The notes below the pieces were generated by a model. The model searched no databases, was not told the origin of the DNA, and saw only the letters and a list, made by a program, of their open reading frames with translations. Below are positions 53,938 to 64,000 of a DNA stretch of 64,000 bases, piece by piece. Location: the NCBI GenBank assembly GCA_963693085.1, contig OY856412.1, positions 1,127,337,244 through 1,127,401,243 of the forward strand, read 5' to 3'. Position numbers and translations under genes: made by a program. Source of the stretch: Alisma plantago-aquatica (lineage: Eukaryota > Streptophyta > Magnoliopsida > Alismatales > Alismataceae). Each line of letters begins with the position of its first letter. Positions within the stretch are counted from its first letter, which is position 1.

Positions 53938-56262
53938 ATGGTGAGTACGCGTAGCACAGACTATGGACAATCATCACCAGAGGTCCCGTTCTTGGGATCA
54001 GACGATGAGGAAATCAACATTCAAAATCAACTCGAGAACGTGGATTCTAAATCTGAACCGGAAGCAATGGCCAAGGAACATACAATTTGGGAGAAAATCA
54101 AGGCGTCGTCCTCGTCTGCATCAAAGGGGCCAATTAAGAAGCAAGCCATCAATATTCCCAACTACAAAATTGACCCAGGCCTAATCAATTTGGTCAAGTC
54201 CAATGCATTTCACAGGCTGAAGAATGAAGACCCGGTGGCCCACATAAGCCAGTTTGTGGAGAACTGTGACATGGTCAAGATAGATAGGTTTCCGCAGGAG
54301 GCGCTCTATTTGAAATTATTTCCCAGCTCTCTAGTGGGAAATGCCCGAGAATGGCTGCATAACTTGGACGACGAGTATGTGGAATCGTGGGATCATATGG
54401 TCGAAGTGTTCTTCGAGAGATTCTTTCCGCCTGAGAAGACTAATGATCTTGTAAGAAAGATCCACAACTTCAGCCAGAAAGCCAGTGAAACATATTCTGA
54501 GACTTGACAACACTTTCAGATAATGCTGAGGAGGTGCCCACATCATGGGATGGACAAGGAGAATCAGGTCAAGATTTTCTATTTTGCTCTTTCTGAGCAT
54601 GATAGAAGCAACCTGGATTCAGTAGGTTCGGGGTTCTTCTTAAACAACACAGATACAAGGTGTTGGGAGATTTTGAAGAACATGGCCAAAAAGTAGTCCT
54701 GGGGTAATAGAGATGCACCAAAATAAGTTAAAGTTGAAGAGGATGCCAAAGCCATCAAAGAATTGAATGAAAAATTGGATCTCATAGCCAAGAAGCTTGT
54801 GGAGAAAGACGAAGAATCTGATGAGGAGGCCCAATTCAGATTTATGCAACAACAGGGTTACAGGAGCAATGATTACTCTTGGAGAAAGGATAGAAAATTT
54901 TCATGGAAGGATCCAAACAACTTCCTACAAGACCCGTATGCAAAATCACAGCCCACTGCGGAGGACAAAAGCACTGAATTGCTCAGCCAAGTAGTGAAAC
55001 AGAATTAAGAGTTGATGAATATGTTCGGTAAGCAGTTACAGTCTCAGGGTGAGATATTGAATAAATTTGGGCAGACCCTGCAAAGTCATGGAGCGCAGAT
55101 GAGGGCACTGGAGACGACAGTGGCCCAAATTGCTAATGAAGTGGCAACCATGAAACATCAAAATCAACAAGGACCGACTGGGAATGCAGAGGCTGCTCAA
55201 GTACATCATCAAGTGAAGTACATATCTGTGATTAAACAGATAAAGCCACCGATGGGGGAGGTCCATGAAAAGGGCAAAATGCATTTTACAACGGAGGCTA
55301 AACCCAGTGTGCCATACCCCCGTAGCTTATATGGACTACCAGGGGGATGTCGCCCGTTCAGCAAAGCCTACCAAGAACCCATCATAGCCGTGCCCACACC
55401 TAGGCAAGAGGAGCAGATGAAGGCCATACTTCACAGTGGAGCTACTACCGCCGAGAAGAAGGAGCAACCACGAGCCACACCAACTGTGACTGATGCGCTA
55501 AAGCCTACGCTAGAGGGTGACGTTGAAGCAAGCTTAGGGAAGGAGACCCCAAATAGCCCATATGTGCCACCGCACAAGCGGATAAAAGAGCCTAGCATGC
55601 CATTTCAGGATATTCAGAAGTCGAAGAAGGAGCATAGGCACTACAAGAAATTCTTGGAGATGTTTCGGAAGCTCCACATTAACATTCCATTAGTGGAGGC
55701 TATAGAGAAAATTCCTTCATATGGAAGATTCATGAAAGACATCATCAACAAGAAACGACAGATCAAAGATACAAACGTTGTGTGTGTTGATGAAACAGTG
55801 AGTTCTATAATCCAAGGAAGGCTGCCAAAGAAGAGGAAAGATCCAAGATGTTTCTACATCCAATGTTCCATAGGTGGCCAAAATTTTCCACAAGCACAGT
55901 GTGACTCAGGGGCAAGCATTAATCTTATGCCACTTGCCACTTTTCAAAAGTTGGGATTGAAGAAGCCAACACAAACTTCCATGACAATCGAGTTGGCGGA
56001 TGGATCCATTGTGAAACCGCAAGGTATATGCGAGGACGTGCTAGTCAAGGTTGACAAATTCATCTTCCCTGTTGACTTTTTGGTCATGGACATGGATGAG
56101 TTGGAAGGAGGTGAGATGCTATTGGGAAGGCCGTTCCAAGCTACGACTGATGTAATCACTGCCATTGGGCGAGGTTACTTGACACTTAGGATTGGTGATG
56201 ATAGAGTTAAATTCAAACTGCCAAATGAATCATCGGAGAAATCCCTTGACAACCCAGGTTAA
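53938..56262 (+). pseudogene. gag-protease polyprotein, one frame with four stops
   Basis: A single frame runs from ATG 53938 to 56262 (about 775 codons), broken only by TGA 54505, TAG 54694, TAA 54724 and TAA 55006. The first part is Retrotrans_gag: RLKNEDPVAHISQFVENCDM (about 90-110), LKLFPSSLVGNAREWLHNL, FFERFFPPEKTNDLVRKI. The middle is a coiled coil (ELNEKLDLIAKKLVEKDEES) and a Gln/Lys-rich region. The C-terminal part is a retropepsin-like protease with CDSGASINLMPLATFQKLGL (Asp active site, near 55,900), ADGSIVKPQGICEDVLVKV and MLLGRPFQATTDVI (flap and hydrophobic-hydrophobic-Gly motif). It ends without RT. Such Gag-Pro proteins form particles and self-process; this copy cannot be translated whole. 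Confidence 0.87.
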
Positions 56263-58461
56263 AGGTATCCTTATGTCAAGCCTAGGACATTAAACAAGGG
56301 TGCTTGTTGGGAGGCAACCCAACTTTAGGTTCATTTTATGTTTGGTTATGTTCTTTTATGTTTATGTATTTAGTTTTTGCTTAGCTTTTGATAATTTTTG
56401 TAAAAATGGTACCCTAACTCGTGTTTTGAAGTGTGCAAAATTTTAAGGTCGATACTATCGACACCCCTGTCGATAGTATCGAGTTTGGACCAATAAACGC
56501 TAAAGAAAAGTCGATATGATCGACCTTAGTGTCGATAGTATCGAGATTCCTGAAGATTTTCAGAAAAATTGGTGACAGTAAAGTCGATACCATCGACCCT
56601 AGTGTCGATAGTATCAACACTTTTGATTTCCCAGCATTTTAGATGCGTCGATACACCAAAATTGCTGAGCCTGAGTCGATACCATCGACCTTGGTGTCGA
56701 TGGTATCGACACCTGCAGGACAACTACATAAAACATGCCGTAAAAGATGTCGAAATGAGATTTTTTGCACCGTTTTTTACAGAGCAAAGAAGGATGAAGC
56801 AAGTCACGTCTTAGAACCACTAAGACACAAAAGTGGACAACCAAAAGGAGGGAGATAACAAGCATCACTTGGTCCACTTGAGCATCTAACCATCCTTCTT
56901 CACCACACTTCAAAGCGAATGGTACCACTGTTCCACCTCTTAAGTGAGAATGTTGACTATGAGGACATAGTCATATTCAAGCTTGGGGGGGTGTTGGAAC
57001 AACCCTCTATCTTAGTTTTTACTTACTTATTCATGTTGATTTTATTTTTGAAATATTAGTTGTTTTTATTTCTAGGTTTACCGCTTTTGTAGGATCCACA
57101 TCTATCTAGTGTAATCTGTGGAGCAATAAATGCATGGTTTCAATTGAGAGTTTTACTCTTGGGTTGTGTGTACATGAGAATATGAGCATATTGAAAACTT
57201 TTTGAGCTTATTCTTGTGAGTAATTGAGTTGCATAACTGAGGAAGTGCTTGGGTGAGTCAGCTTCAGGACACAGGGACATGAATGACCATCTTTATTGTC
57301 CAAGGAAAAGTGATTGACAAGGATGTTTGAGCCCAAACCGCCCAAACGCTAACGTGACCTTAGACTAAAGTTTAAGAGAGAAATCCTTCAGTTACCCTGT
57401 ACACAGGTCTTTAGAGAGGGACATATGATATTTTCGGAAGGTTCTGTCAATTAGTCTTATAATATGATCCACCACAATTTCATTCACACTCCACCATAAG
57501 AAATGGGAGCACATTACTGTATTTCACTTTTTGATTGCATCTCATGTAGATAGGTCTTGCATTACATCTATTTTCACATATTTTTTTACATGAAAATGAA
57601 AAAAAGGATAGATTAGTTATACATGCACATTATCCTTAGGTGCGTGTCATTTAATTGCATAACTGTCATTTTGTAGCTCCATTCACAAGTTTTTGAGCAT
57701 ATATTACATCATGCATCTTATGTCTTCTGAAACATTAAAGGTGGTGAGCTTGATCCATACCCTCCAAATAGAATGCTTCAAATGCACAAGTATGTAATAA
57801 GAAGTGAGCCCGACAAATAATTCATTGTCACCTATGAAAATAAGGGCTTGAATTTTTTTTTGAAAAAAAAGATTGAAAAAAAAGAATTAAGAAGAATAAG
57901 CACATGGTGTAATTTTTTAAGATATTCCATCTCACCTTGAGATGGAATGAAAGTGCATGCATCATTCCACCAAATATGTAGCATTAGCACATTTTCACTT
58001 GCATTTTGCATCATGATAGGTCATTAATTTTTGTATTGCATGATTGACTATTATGTGCTTCCATCTCTTCCACATCCACCTATCCCATCCACCCGTTGCT
58101 CTAATCAATAGGCCACCCATGATATTCTCCTCATTCATTAATATCAGGATATCTGCTTCCATTTAGATGGTAGTTAGGAAATGAGCAATGTAGATAGGAG
58201 ATCATAAGATGCAACAAGTATGGACCAGATGAGTTTATCATATTAACTGCTTTAATTGATAGTGTTTCATTGATTGGGGGACGAACATCTTTTACATAGG
58301 TATTTGGTCGCCTGGATGGCAGTTAGTGTTCAGTGGTCAATAAGGGCCAGTTTGTGGAAAGAAAGTGGGGATGATGCAGATGCACTTCATGTATTTATGT
58401 CCTTTTGCTGACGTATCTCAACCAGATCTAAAGTTTTGTTGCTCAAGGATGAACAAGGTTT
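56263..58461. other. Athila-type element 3' non-coding region
   Basis: Starts with four further GTCGAT-N3-ATCGAC dyad groups (56,448-56,712). The rest is AT-rich with no envelope-like ORF; frames are short. A poly-A/T patch lies at 57,850-57,890. Confidence 0.6.
56448..56712. repeat. GTCGAT-N3-ATCGAC dyad cluster
   Basis: Dyads at about 56,448-56,482, 56,509-56,543, 56,582-56,612 and 56,671-56,711, mostly paired with CCYTRGT between two palindromes. The same motif is in both LTRs. Confidence 0.88.
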
Positions 58462-58476
58462 AAGCTTAGGGGAGTC
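58462..58476 (+). promoter_or_regulatory. Athila-type element polypurine tract
   Basis: AAGCTTAGGGGAGTC just before the 3' LTR. Confidence 0.7.
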
Positions 58477-59867
58477 TGATGCATGGGTTTTGAGTCACTT
58501 TTACAGGCTTATTTTATATCTGTTTTATACACATATTTTTCATTTTCTTGATTATATTTGCATAATTCACTATAGTTGGCCTTTGAACTCTATTTGCATC
58601 AAATTATACTCATTTTATCATATTTATATGATTTTATATAATCCTCAGACTTATGCACATGTTTCAGCACTTTTTCAGGTACTTTTACACTGCCCAGAGT
58701 CGATACCATCGACCCTAGTGTCGATAGTATCGACATTTCATCAGGAATCAACCCCAAAACGTGATTTTGGAAAGCAATATCAACATCATGGTCAATACCA
58801 TCGACCTGGGTGTCGATGGTATCGACATCGTCGGGATCTGGCAATTTTCTGCACTAAAACGAAGTATTTTAATCCGACGGTTGAGCTTTTTCGGAGCCGT
58901 AAAGTGGTCCTATGACCTAAGGAGAGCATGGTCGGCCCTGGGGGGGTCTCATATCGTGTTGCATGACATCCAAAAAGGAGAGAGAGGAGACGAGAGCCGA
59001 AGACCAGCAACCGGGCAATCCGGGCACCTCCGACGGGCGATTTTGCTGCCAGTCTAAAATGCACGTTTCTCGAGGAGGATCTCCAAGAGCACCTTCGTAT
59101 CATGGGTTACACGAGTTTTCTCCATGTTTCCCACATTTTTATTCTCTACTCCTATGTGTTCTCTATTGTCAACCATGCGTGGCTAATCCCCTCTATCTTT
59201 AGGACCGGGAGTAGCCCGAGTGATCGTTGTATGATACTTTTTGCATAGTTATCATAATTTGTCTCTTAAATCTGTGGTATGATTTCGTTATCTCCATTAT
59301 ATCATTATGATTGATCACCCTAATGATAATCTAACGCCTTTAATTACTTTGAAAGAAGAATTAACGGTTGAAAAGAGACGAATATCACATTAACTAATAA
59401 ATCCCTTAAAGAAGGCGATGTACGGTTAATGGTGGAAACCCAGAGTAAGGTCTTCGTGCACCTAGTTTAGGATATAGGTTACTACTACCATGGAACCGAC
59501 CTAGATTTAGGTGGTGAATTGTATCACGACAGTGAGCAATTCTGACTACAAGCCACTACCCAGAATGAGAGATGAATTAGGTTAACTGTGTAGGAATTCA
59601 TACAATGAGAACCTGCGGTGAAACCGTAATCCTAAAGATTCCCATTTAGATTGATTAAACTAAACATTTAATCGATTACTTTGTTTTCTTTTATTTTCTT
59701 TTCTTTTTCAATCAACTCTTAAATCATTTTAATCGGTCTAGCTGATTGTGAGTAGTTAGTAGTAGTCTACCAACAATTACGTTTCCCTGAGTTTGACTCG
59801 GGCCTCACAAAGGCCTATAGTACTCTGACGCGTGCACTTGCGTTCTACACACGGTAAATTCGTGTCA
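58477..59867 (+). repeat. 3' LTR of the Athila-type element
   Basis: Starts TGATGCATGGG and ends GTGTCA; homologous to 52362-53760, dyads included (58,696-58,731, 58,788-58,825). Confidence 0.92.
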
Positions 59868-59872
59868 GTTAT
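59868..59872. repeat. Target-site duplication GTTAT, right of the Athila-type element
   Basis: Identical to 52357-52361. Confidence 0.9.
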
Positions 59873-60512
59873 CCAACTGTGACCCCCGTAGGAACTAGGT
59901 GAACAAAAGTCTTGAACCTGAACCTTGGGTACAAGAGTATAGGTTGGTAACAACACAATAAAGACATGGTAGTAAAGAAAACAATGCATTAAAGCCATGC
60001 ATACAAAATTTTATATCATGATTGATAACAGAGAACAACCCAATTCTCCTGTTGCGGCCTACACAACATCAATCACTTAGATGGAGTCTCCAAGGAGGTA
60101 CTGCTAACATCCTGTCCTAAGACTTGACACCATTAAGAGGCTACTCTCTTACTAACTTGCAGTCATGACACTAACATGTTTCCCAGGGAATAGACACACA
60201 GATGCTAGAAGCATCAAACAAGAATACATAGTGTCATCCGATTTACCCGACAACTTATTATTACCACATTGAACCCAATTTGTGGGATCTCCACTCTTTT
60301 GGGTTGGGTTGCTACTGCCTGCAAATCTATAGGGGTTTCAGTCCCATCCCCAACCTGGATTTTTCCACTAAATCCAACATAAGACCTTTAGTGAAAGGAT
60401 CAGCTGTATTATCTTTGGTACTGAAGTAGTCCACAACCACGACCCCATTAGACACTAACTCCCTTACAGATTTCAATCTGACTGGGATGTGTCTATGTTG
60501 TTTTTGATTGTA
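59873..60512 (-). other. Copia interior 3' to RNase H
   Basis: Continues the copia element after the nested insertion. No open frame of note; the sequence lies between RNase H and the purine tract. Confidence 0.6.
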
Positions 60513-63500
60513 CTAGGAACTCTTTATCTTAGCAATAGTTGTAGTGCTGTCAGAGTGAACTGAAATTGTAGGAAGCGGCTTCATTACCATAGGTAAACTA
60601 GACATAAGTCCATGTAGCCATTCAACTTTCAATCCAGTTTCATCTAAAGCACACAACTCCGCCTCAAAAGTGGACCGAGACAATATGGTCTGTTTCTTAG
60701 ACCTCCTCCTCCCAACAGGAATACATATCCTGAGACACAATTACTCCTAGAATTCACGGAAATCCAGTTTGCATCACTATATCCTTTGACTACGGAAGGA
60801 TGTTTACCATAATGCAGCCCAAGGGAACGTGTTCCCTTGATATACCTCAGAACTTTGTCAAGAGCTTCCCAATGGGTCTTGTCGGGACAACTGGTGTATC
60901 TACTTAACTTGTTCACATCAAACACAATGTCTGGACGTGTACAATTCATAAGATACATCAAACTTCTGATAATCTGAGAGTATCGTAATTGAGACACTGG
61001 AACCCCAGTCTCATTCTTGAACAAGGGTATGGATGAATCATATGGAGTCTTAACAGGTTTACGTGATGTGTACTCAAACCTCTCCAGTATCTTCTCAACA
61101 TAGTGAGACTGAGAGAGAGTTATACCATCAGTATACCTTATGATTTTAAGCCCTAAAATCACATCACGACACCCATATCCTTCATCTCAAACTTGCTACA
61201 CAAGAATGACTTTGTCTCATTTACTACTTTCATATCGGAACCAAAAAGCAAGATATCATCGACGTATAAGCATAAAAAAATGAATCCATTATTGACAATC
61301 TTGCAGTAGAGACACTTATCAAATTCATTAGAAATAAAGCCAAACGATGATATCACAGAATCAAACTTATCATGCCATTTCTTAGGGGCTTGTTTCAAGC
61401 CATATAATGACTTAACAACTTTACACACTTTGGACTCATTCCCACGACCCACAAATCCCTCATATTTGTTCCATATATATTTCTTCTTGAAGATCACCAT
61501 GTAAGAATGCGGTCTTCACATCCATATGATGGATATAGAGATTATAAATGGAAGCCAATGCTATAAGCACTCGGATTGTGGTCATACGGGAAACATGTGA
61601 ATAGGTATCAAAATAATCTATTCCTTCTCTTTGTGTGTAACCCTTAGCAACTAACATAGCCTTGTACTTATTGATTGTCCCGTCTACATTAAGTTTCTTC
61701 TTAAAAATCCATTTGCAACCAACTGCAGAACAATCAGGAGGCAAATCCACCAATTCCCAAGTTCCATTTGAGAGAATTGATCGGATTTCATCATTAACAA
61801 CTTCTTTCCAAAACTTATCTTCTAGAAATTCCATAGCTTGTTTGAAAGTAACATGATCATCCTCAACATTGTAAGTGAGAAACTCACTTACTTCTCCTTG
61901 GTTCAACTAAATCTTCAGAATCATCAGATTCAGAAATAGCTTGTTCTGAGTCGCCCCCCACATTTGTCATCCTTTCCATGTGCTCGGGAATGGAACATGT
62001 GGTAAATGAATCTTATTGAGATACTTCATCGGGCACACCAGTTTTCATAGGAAACACATCCTCAAAGAATGTCACATCACATAATTCCACAATTGCATTG
62101 ACCTCAATGCCAGAGATATCTGATTTTACAATCAAGAATCTGTAAGCATAGCTTGTCTCTACATAACTCAAAAATATGGCATCAACCGTTTTCGGTCCAA
62201 ATTTCTTCCTTTTATGTTTAGGGACAAGTACCTTAGCAAGGCACCCCCACACTCGAAGATATTTGAAACTCGTTTTCCTCCCTCTCCATAACTCAAACGG
62301 ACTACTTTCTGAATGTTTATGTGGAACTCTATTCAGAATATGGCAAGCCGTATTCAAAGCTTCCCCCCACATAAAGTTGGGTAATCCAGATGTTTGGAGT
62401 AAGGTATTTACCATATCTATTAAGGTTTGGTTTTTACGTTCAACTATTCTATTTGATTGTGGTGAATAAGGAGTGGTGACCTCATGAACTATACCATGTA
62501 ATTGACAAAATTCCAAAAACAAGTTCGAGGTATACTCTCCTCCCCTATCAGACCTTAATCGCTTAAGTACTTTACCGGTTTGAGTTTCAACTTCTTTCTT
62601 ATAAATTTGAAATGTATCCAATGCCTCATCTTTACTTCTAAGTAAAAAGACATAAAAGTATCTACTAGCATCTTCAATAAAAGTTATAAAATAACGCTTT
62701 TGACCCCTCGTAGCAACACCATTAAATTCACAGATATCTGTATGAACTAAATCCAAAATTTCCGAATTCCTATTCACAGAATGAAAGAGCTTCCTAGGCA
62801 ATTTAGCTTGTATACAGATTTCACATTTATTGTTGCTGATTTCAGATTTAGGGATCAAATTTAGATTCATCATATGCTTCATTGAGGCAACATTAACATG
62901 TCCCAAACGTGAATGCCATACATCGGATGAAACAAGATTCATGCAAATAGAATTATAATCATTCAAATTTAAAACGGAATTTGAAACAGGTTCAACATGA
63001 ATCTTAAACAAGTTCTCCACATCACATAAGTACCCCTTGCCAAAAAACAAAGAATCATGAAGGCGTGTAATAATAGCCTTATTACATTTATAGTCTACTC
63101 TATAACCTTCCCTAACTAATATGACACCACTAAGGATATTGCGTCGAATGGTTGGAACATGTCTGACCCTGTTAAGAGTCAAAACCTTCCCCGAAGGGAA
63201 CTTCAAGTCCACCCGTCCTTCGCCTTTGACTTCTGTAGAGTTGGAATCGCCCAAAGTCACGGACTGACCTCGAGAGGCCTGATAAGACACAAATATGGAT
63301 TTATCAGCACCCACATGTACATTAGCCCCAATGTCAATTATCTAATAAAGTGGTTCAAAAATAGAAAGGATTTCAGGTTTAATAGACACGTACCCATCAT
63401 TGAGGTTCAAGGATGTAGTCATCATGTTGACCACAACCTCCTCAGTTGCAGATGCGGTAGCTTTTTTGCCTTCTTAGTAGGACAATCCTTGTTCCAGTGG

Positions 63501-64000
63501 CCAACTTGTCCACAAGTCCAACAAGGTTTGTTCTTTGGTTTCTTTTGGATCTTTGCCTTAGGTTTATAGATTTCTTATCTTTGATATTTTTTGCAGAAGT
63601 AAAATTAACTGTTGGATTTGCATTAGTAGGCACCTTGACCCCTTTCTCCTTTAAGTGTTCTTCTTGTATATTAATATCCATCCTTAGTTCATCCATAGTG
63701 TGTGTCCCTTTGCGATGCTTCAGAGACATACCAAACGATTCCCAAGACTTAGGGATTTTTTCTATGATAGACATAGCAACAAACTTCTCAGGCAATGCCA
63801 TCTTGGCATCTGAGAGTTCATGAACTAGGAGTTGTAGATCATGTGTTTGATCAGAAACTGATTTACCCTCAACCATCTGAAACTTAAGAAATTTAGACAC
63901 GCAATATTTTTCAACACCTTGATTTTTAGTGCTAAAATTCTTAATCAACAATTCCCATAAAACCTTGGACGTAGTGACTGGCGGCTTTAAGTAAGAATCA
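60513..64000 (-). pseudogene. copia gag-pol polyprotein, frameshifted, N-terminus outside the window
   Basis: Reading down the minus strand: gag (from beyond 64,000; DELRMDINIQEEHLKEKG near 63,680); zinc knuckle CWTCGQVGHWNKDCP (63,525-63,480) in a different phase, so a one-base shift lies near 63,570; then a 433-codon frame (63,314-62,013) with the HHCC finger (WHSRLGH...CEIC) and integrase DDE residues (VHTDICEF, RSDRGGEY, VERKNQT). Reverse transcriptase follows with KWIFKKKLN, HHMDVKTAFLHGDL (61,906-61,480) and, after another shift near 61,480, SLYGLKQAP and YVDDILLFGSD (to 61,159). RNase H-like CTRPDIVFDVNKLSRY and GYSDANW follow, and after a shift near 60,720, SRSTFEAELCALDE. The protease part is not clear. 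At least four shifts make it inactive. Confidence 0.92.

Larger units (their letters stand above)
52362..59867 (+). mobile_element. Athila-type Ty3/gypsy element with only gag-protease
   Basis: LTRs of about 1.4 kb (52362-53760, 58477-59867) start TGATGCATGGGTTTTGAGTC and end ATTCGTGTCA, flanked by GTTAT duplications. The primer site equals the complement of the tRNA-Asp 3' end, typical of the Athila lineage. The interior holds a single gag-protease frame (53938-56262) and 2.2 kb of non-coding sequence, with no reverse transcriptase, RNase H or integrase. It is therefore non-autonomous. It inserted into the copia element. Confidence 0.93.
51181..64000 (-). mobile_element. Ty1/copia retrotransposon, minus strand, right end outside the window
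   Basis: The 3' LTR (51181-52264), the purine tract (52265-52277) and minus-strand gag, integrase, reverse transcriptase and RNase H (60,513-64,000) lie in copia order. An Athila-type element at 52362-59867 splits it between the PPT and RNase H. The 5' LTR lies past base 64,000. Several frameshifts make it inactive. Confidence 0.92.

Noticed and set aside
56263..58461. Envelope-like ORF typical of some Athila elements
   Set aside because: No long frame or transmembrane segment was found in this region.

Overview
This is a plant nuclear (angiosperm) window dominated by transposable elements. Evidence for a plant: CACTA, PIF/Harbinger and Mutator-like DNA transposons, plant-type copia and Athila-type retroelements, and a 65-residue plant cytosolic ribosomal protein eS28. 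Only about 1.9 kb (37.4-39.2 kb) looks like ordinary host gene space. The species cannot be named from the sequence.

Layout. (1) <1-15,318: a decayed CACTA (En/Spm) transposon with genes on the minus strand: an internally deleted TNP2 transposase and a second gene with Transposase_24-type and Ulp1-like (C48) regions. A 7.5-kb LTR retrotransposon (735-8,275, TSD TATAT) sits in an intron of the second gene. It lacks pol and carries a gag remnant plus a 'putative plant transposon protein' ORF with its own promoter-like block. (2) 15.3-16.7 kb: MITE-like inverted sequences. (3) 16,738-37,292: a very large PIF/Harbinger-type element (TIRs, TTA duplication) with two SANT-like genes, a DDE_Tnp_4 transposase, two GRF-type zinc-finger genes and an unknown ORF. 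Two solo LTRs of one family, each over 5 kb and in opposite orientation, are nested in it, each with its own 5-bp TSD. (4) 37.4-43.2 kb: an OB-fold-like protein gene (minus) and RPS28 (plus) share a 246-bp head-to-head intergenic region. Downstream of RPS28 are three 137-nt copies of a structured, snoRNA-like sequence and a partial tandem duplication. (5) About 43.7-50.6 kb: a Mutator-like element with about 400-bp TIRs, a MURA-type transposase and a plant-mobile-domain gene. (6) 51,181->64,000: a minus-strand Ty1/copia element (3' LTR, PPT, gag-pol with frameshifts), split by an Athila-type gag-protease element lacking RT and integrase (52,362-59,867, TSD GTTAT).

How the parts work together. 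The nesting order is readable from target-site duplications: host, then CACTA/Harbinger/copia, then the inner LTR elements. Almost every element gene is broken, mostly by stop codons that single C-to-T or G-to-A changes could create. The most interesting signals are regulatory rather than coding. These are arrays of short dyads in three unrelated LTR families, one of which changes outer bases in pairs so that symmetry is kept; mitotic MSA-type motifs in both promoters of the 7.5-kb element; a long foldback in the CACTA transposase leader; and the covarying hairpin repeated beside RPS28.
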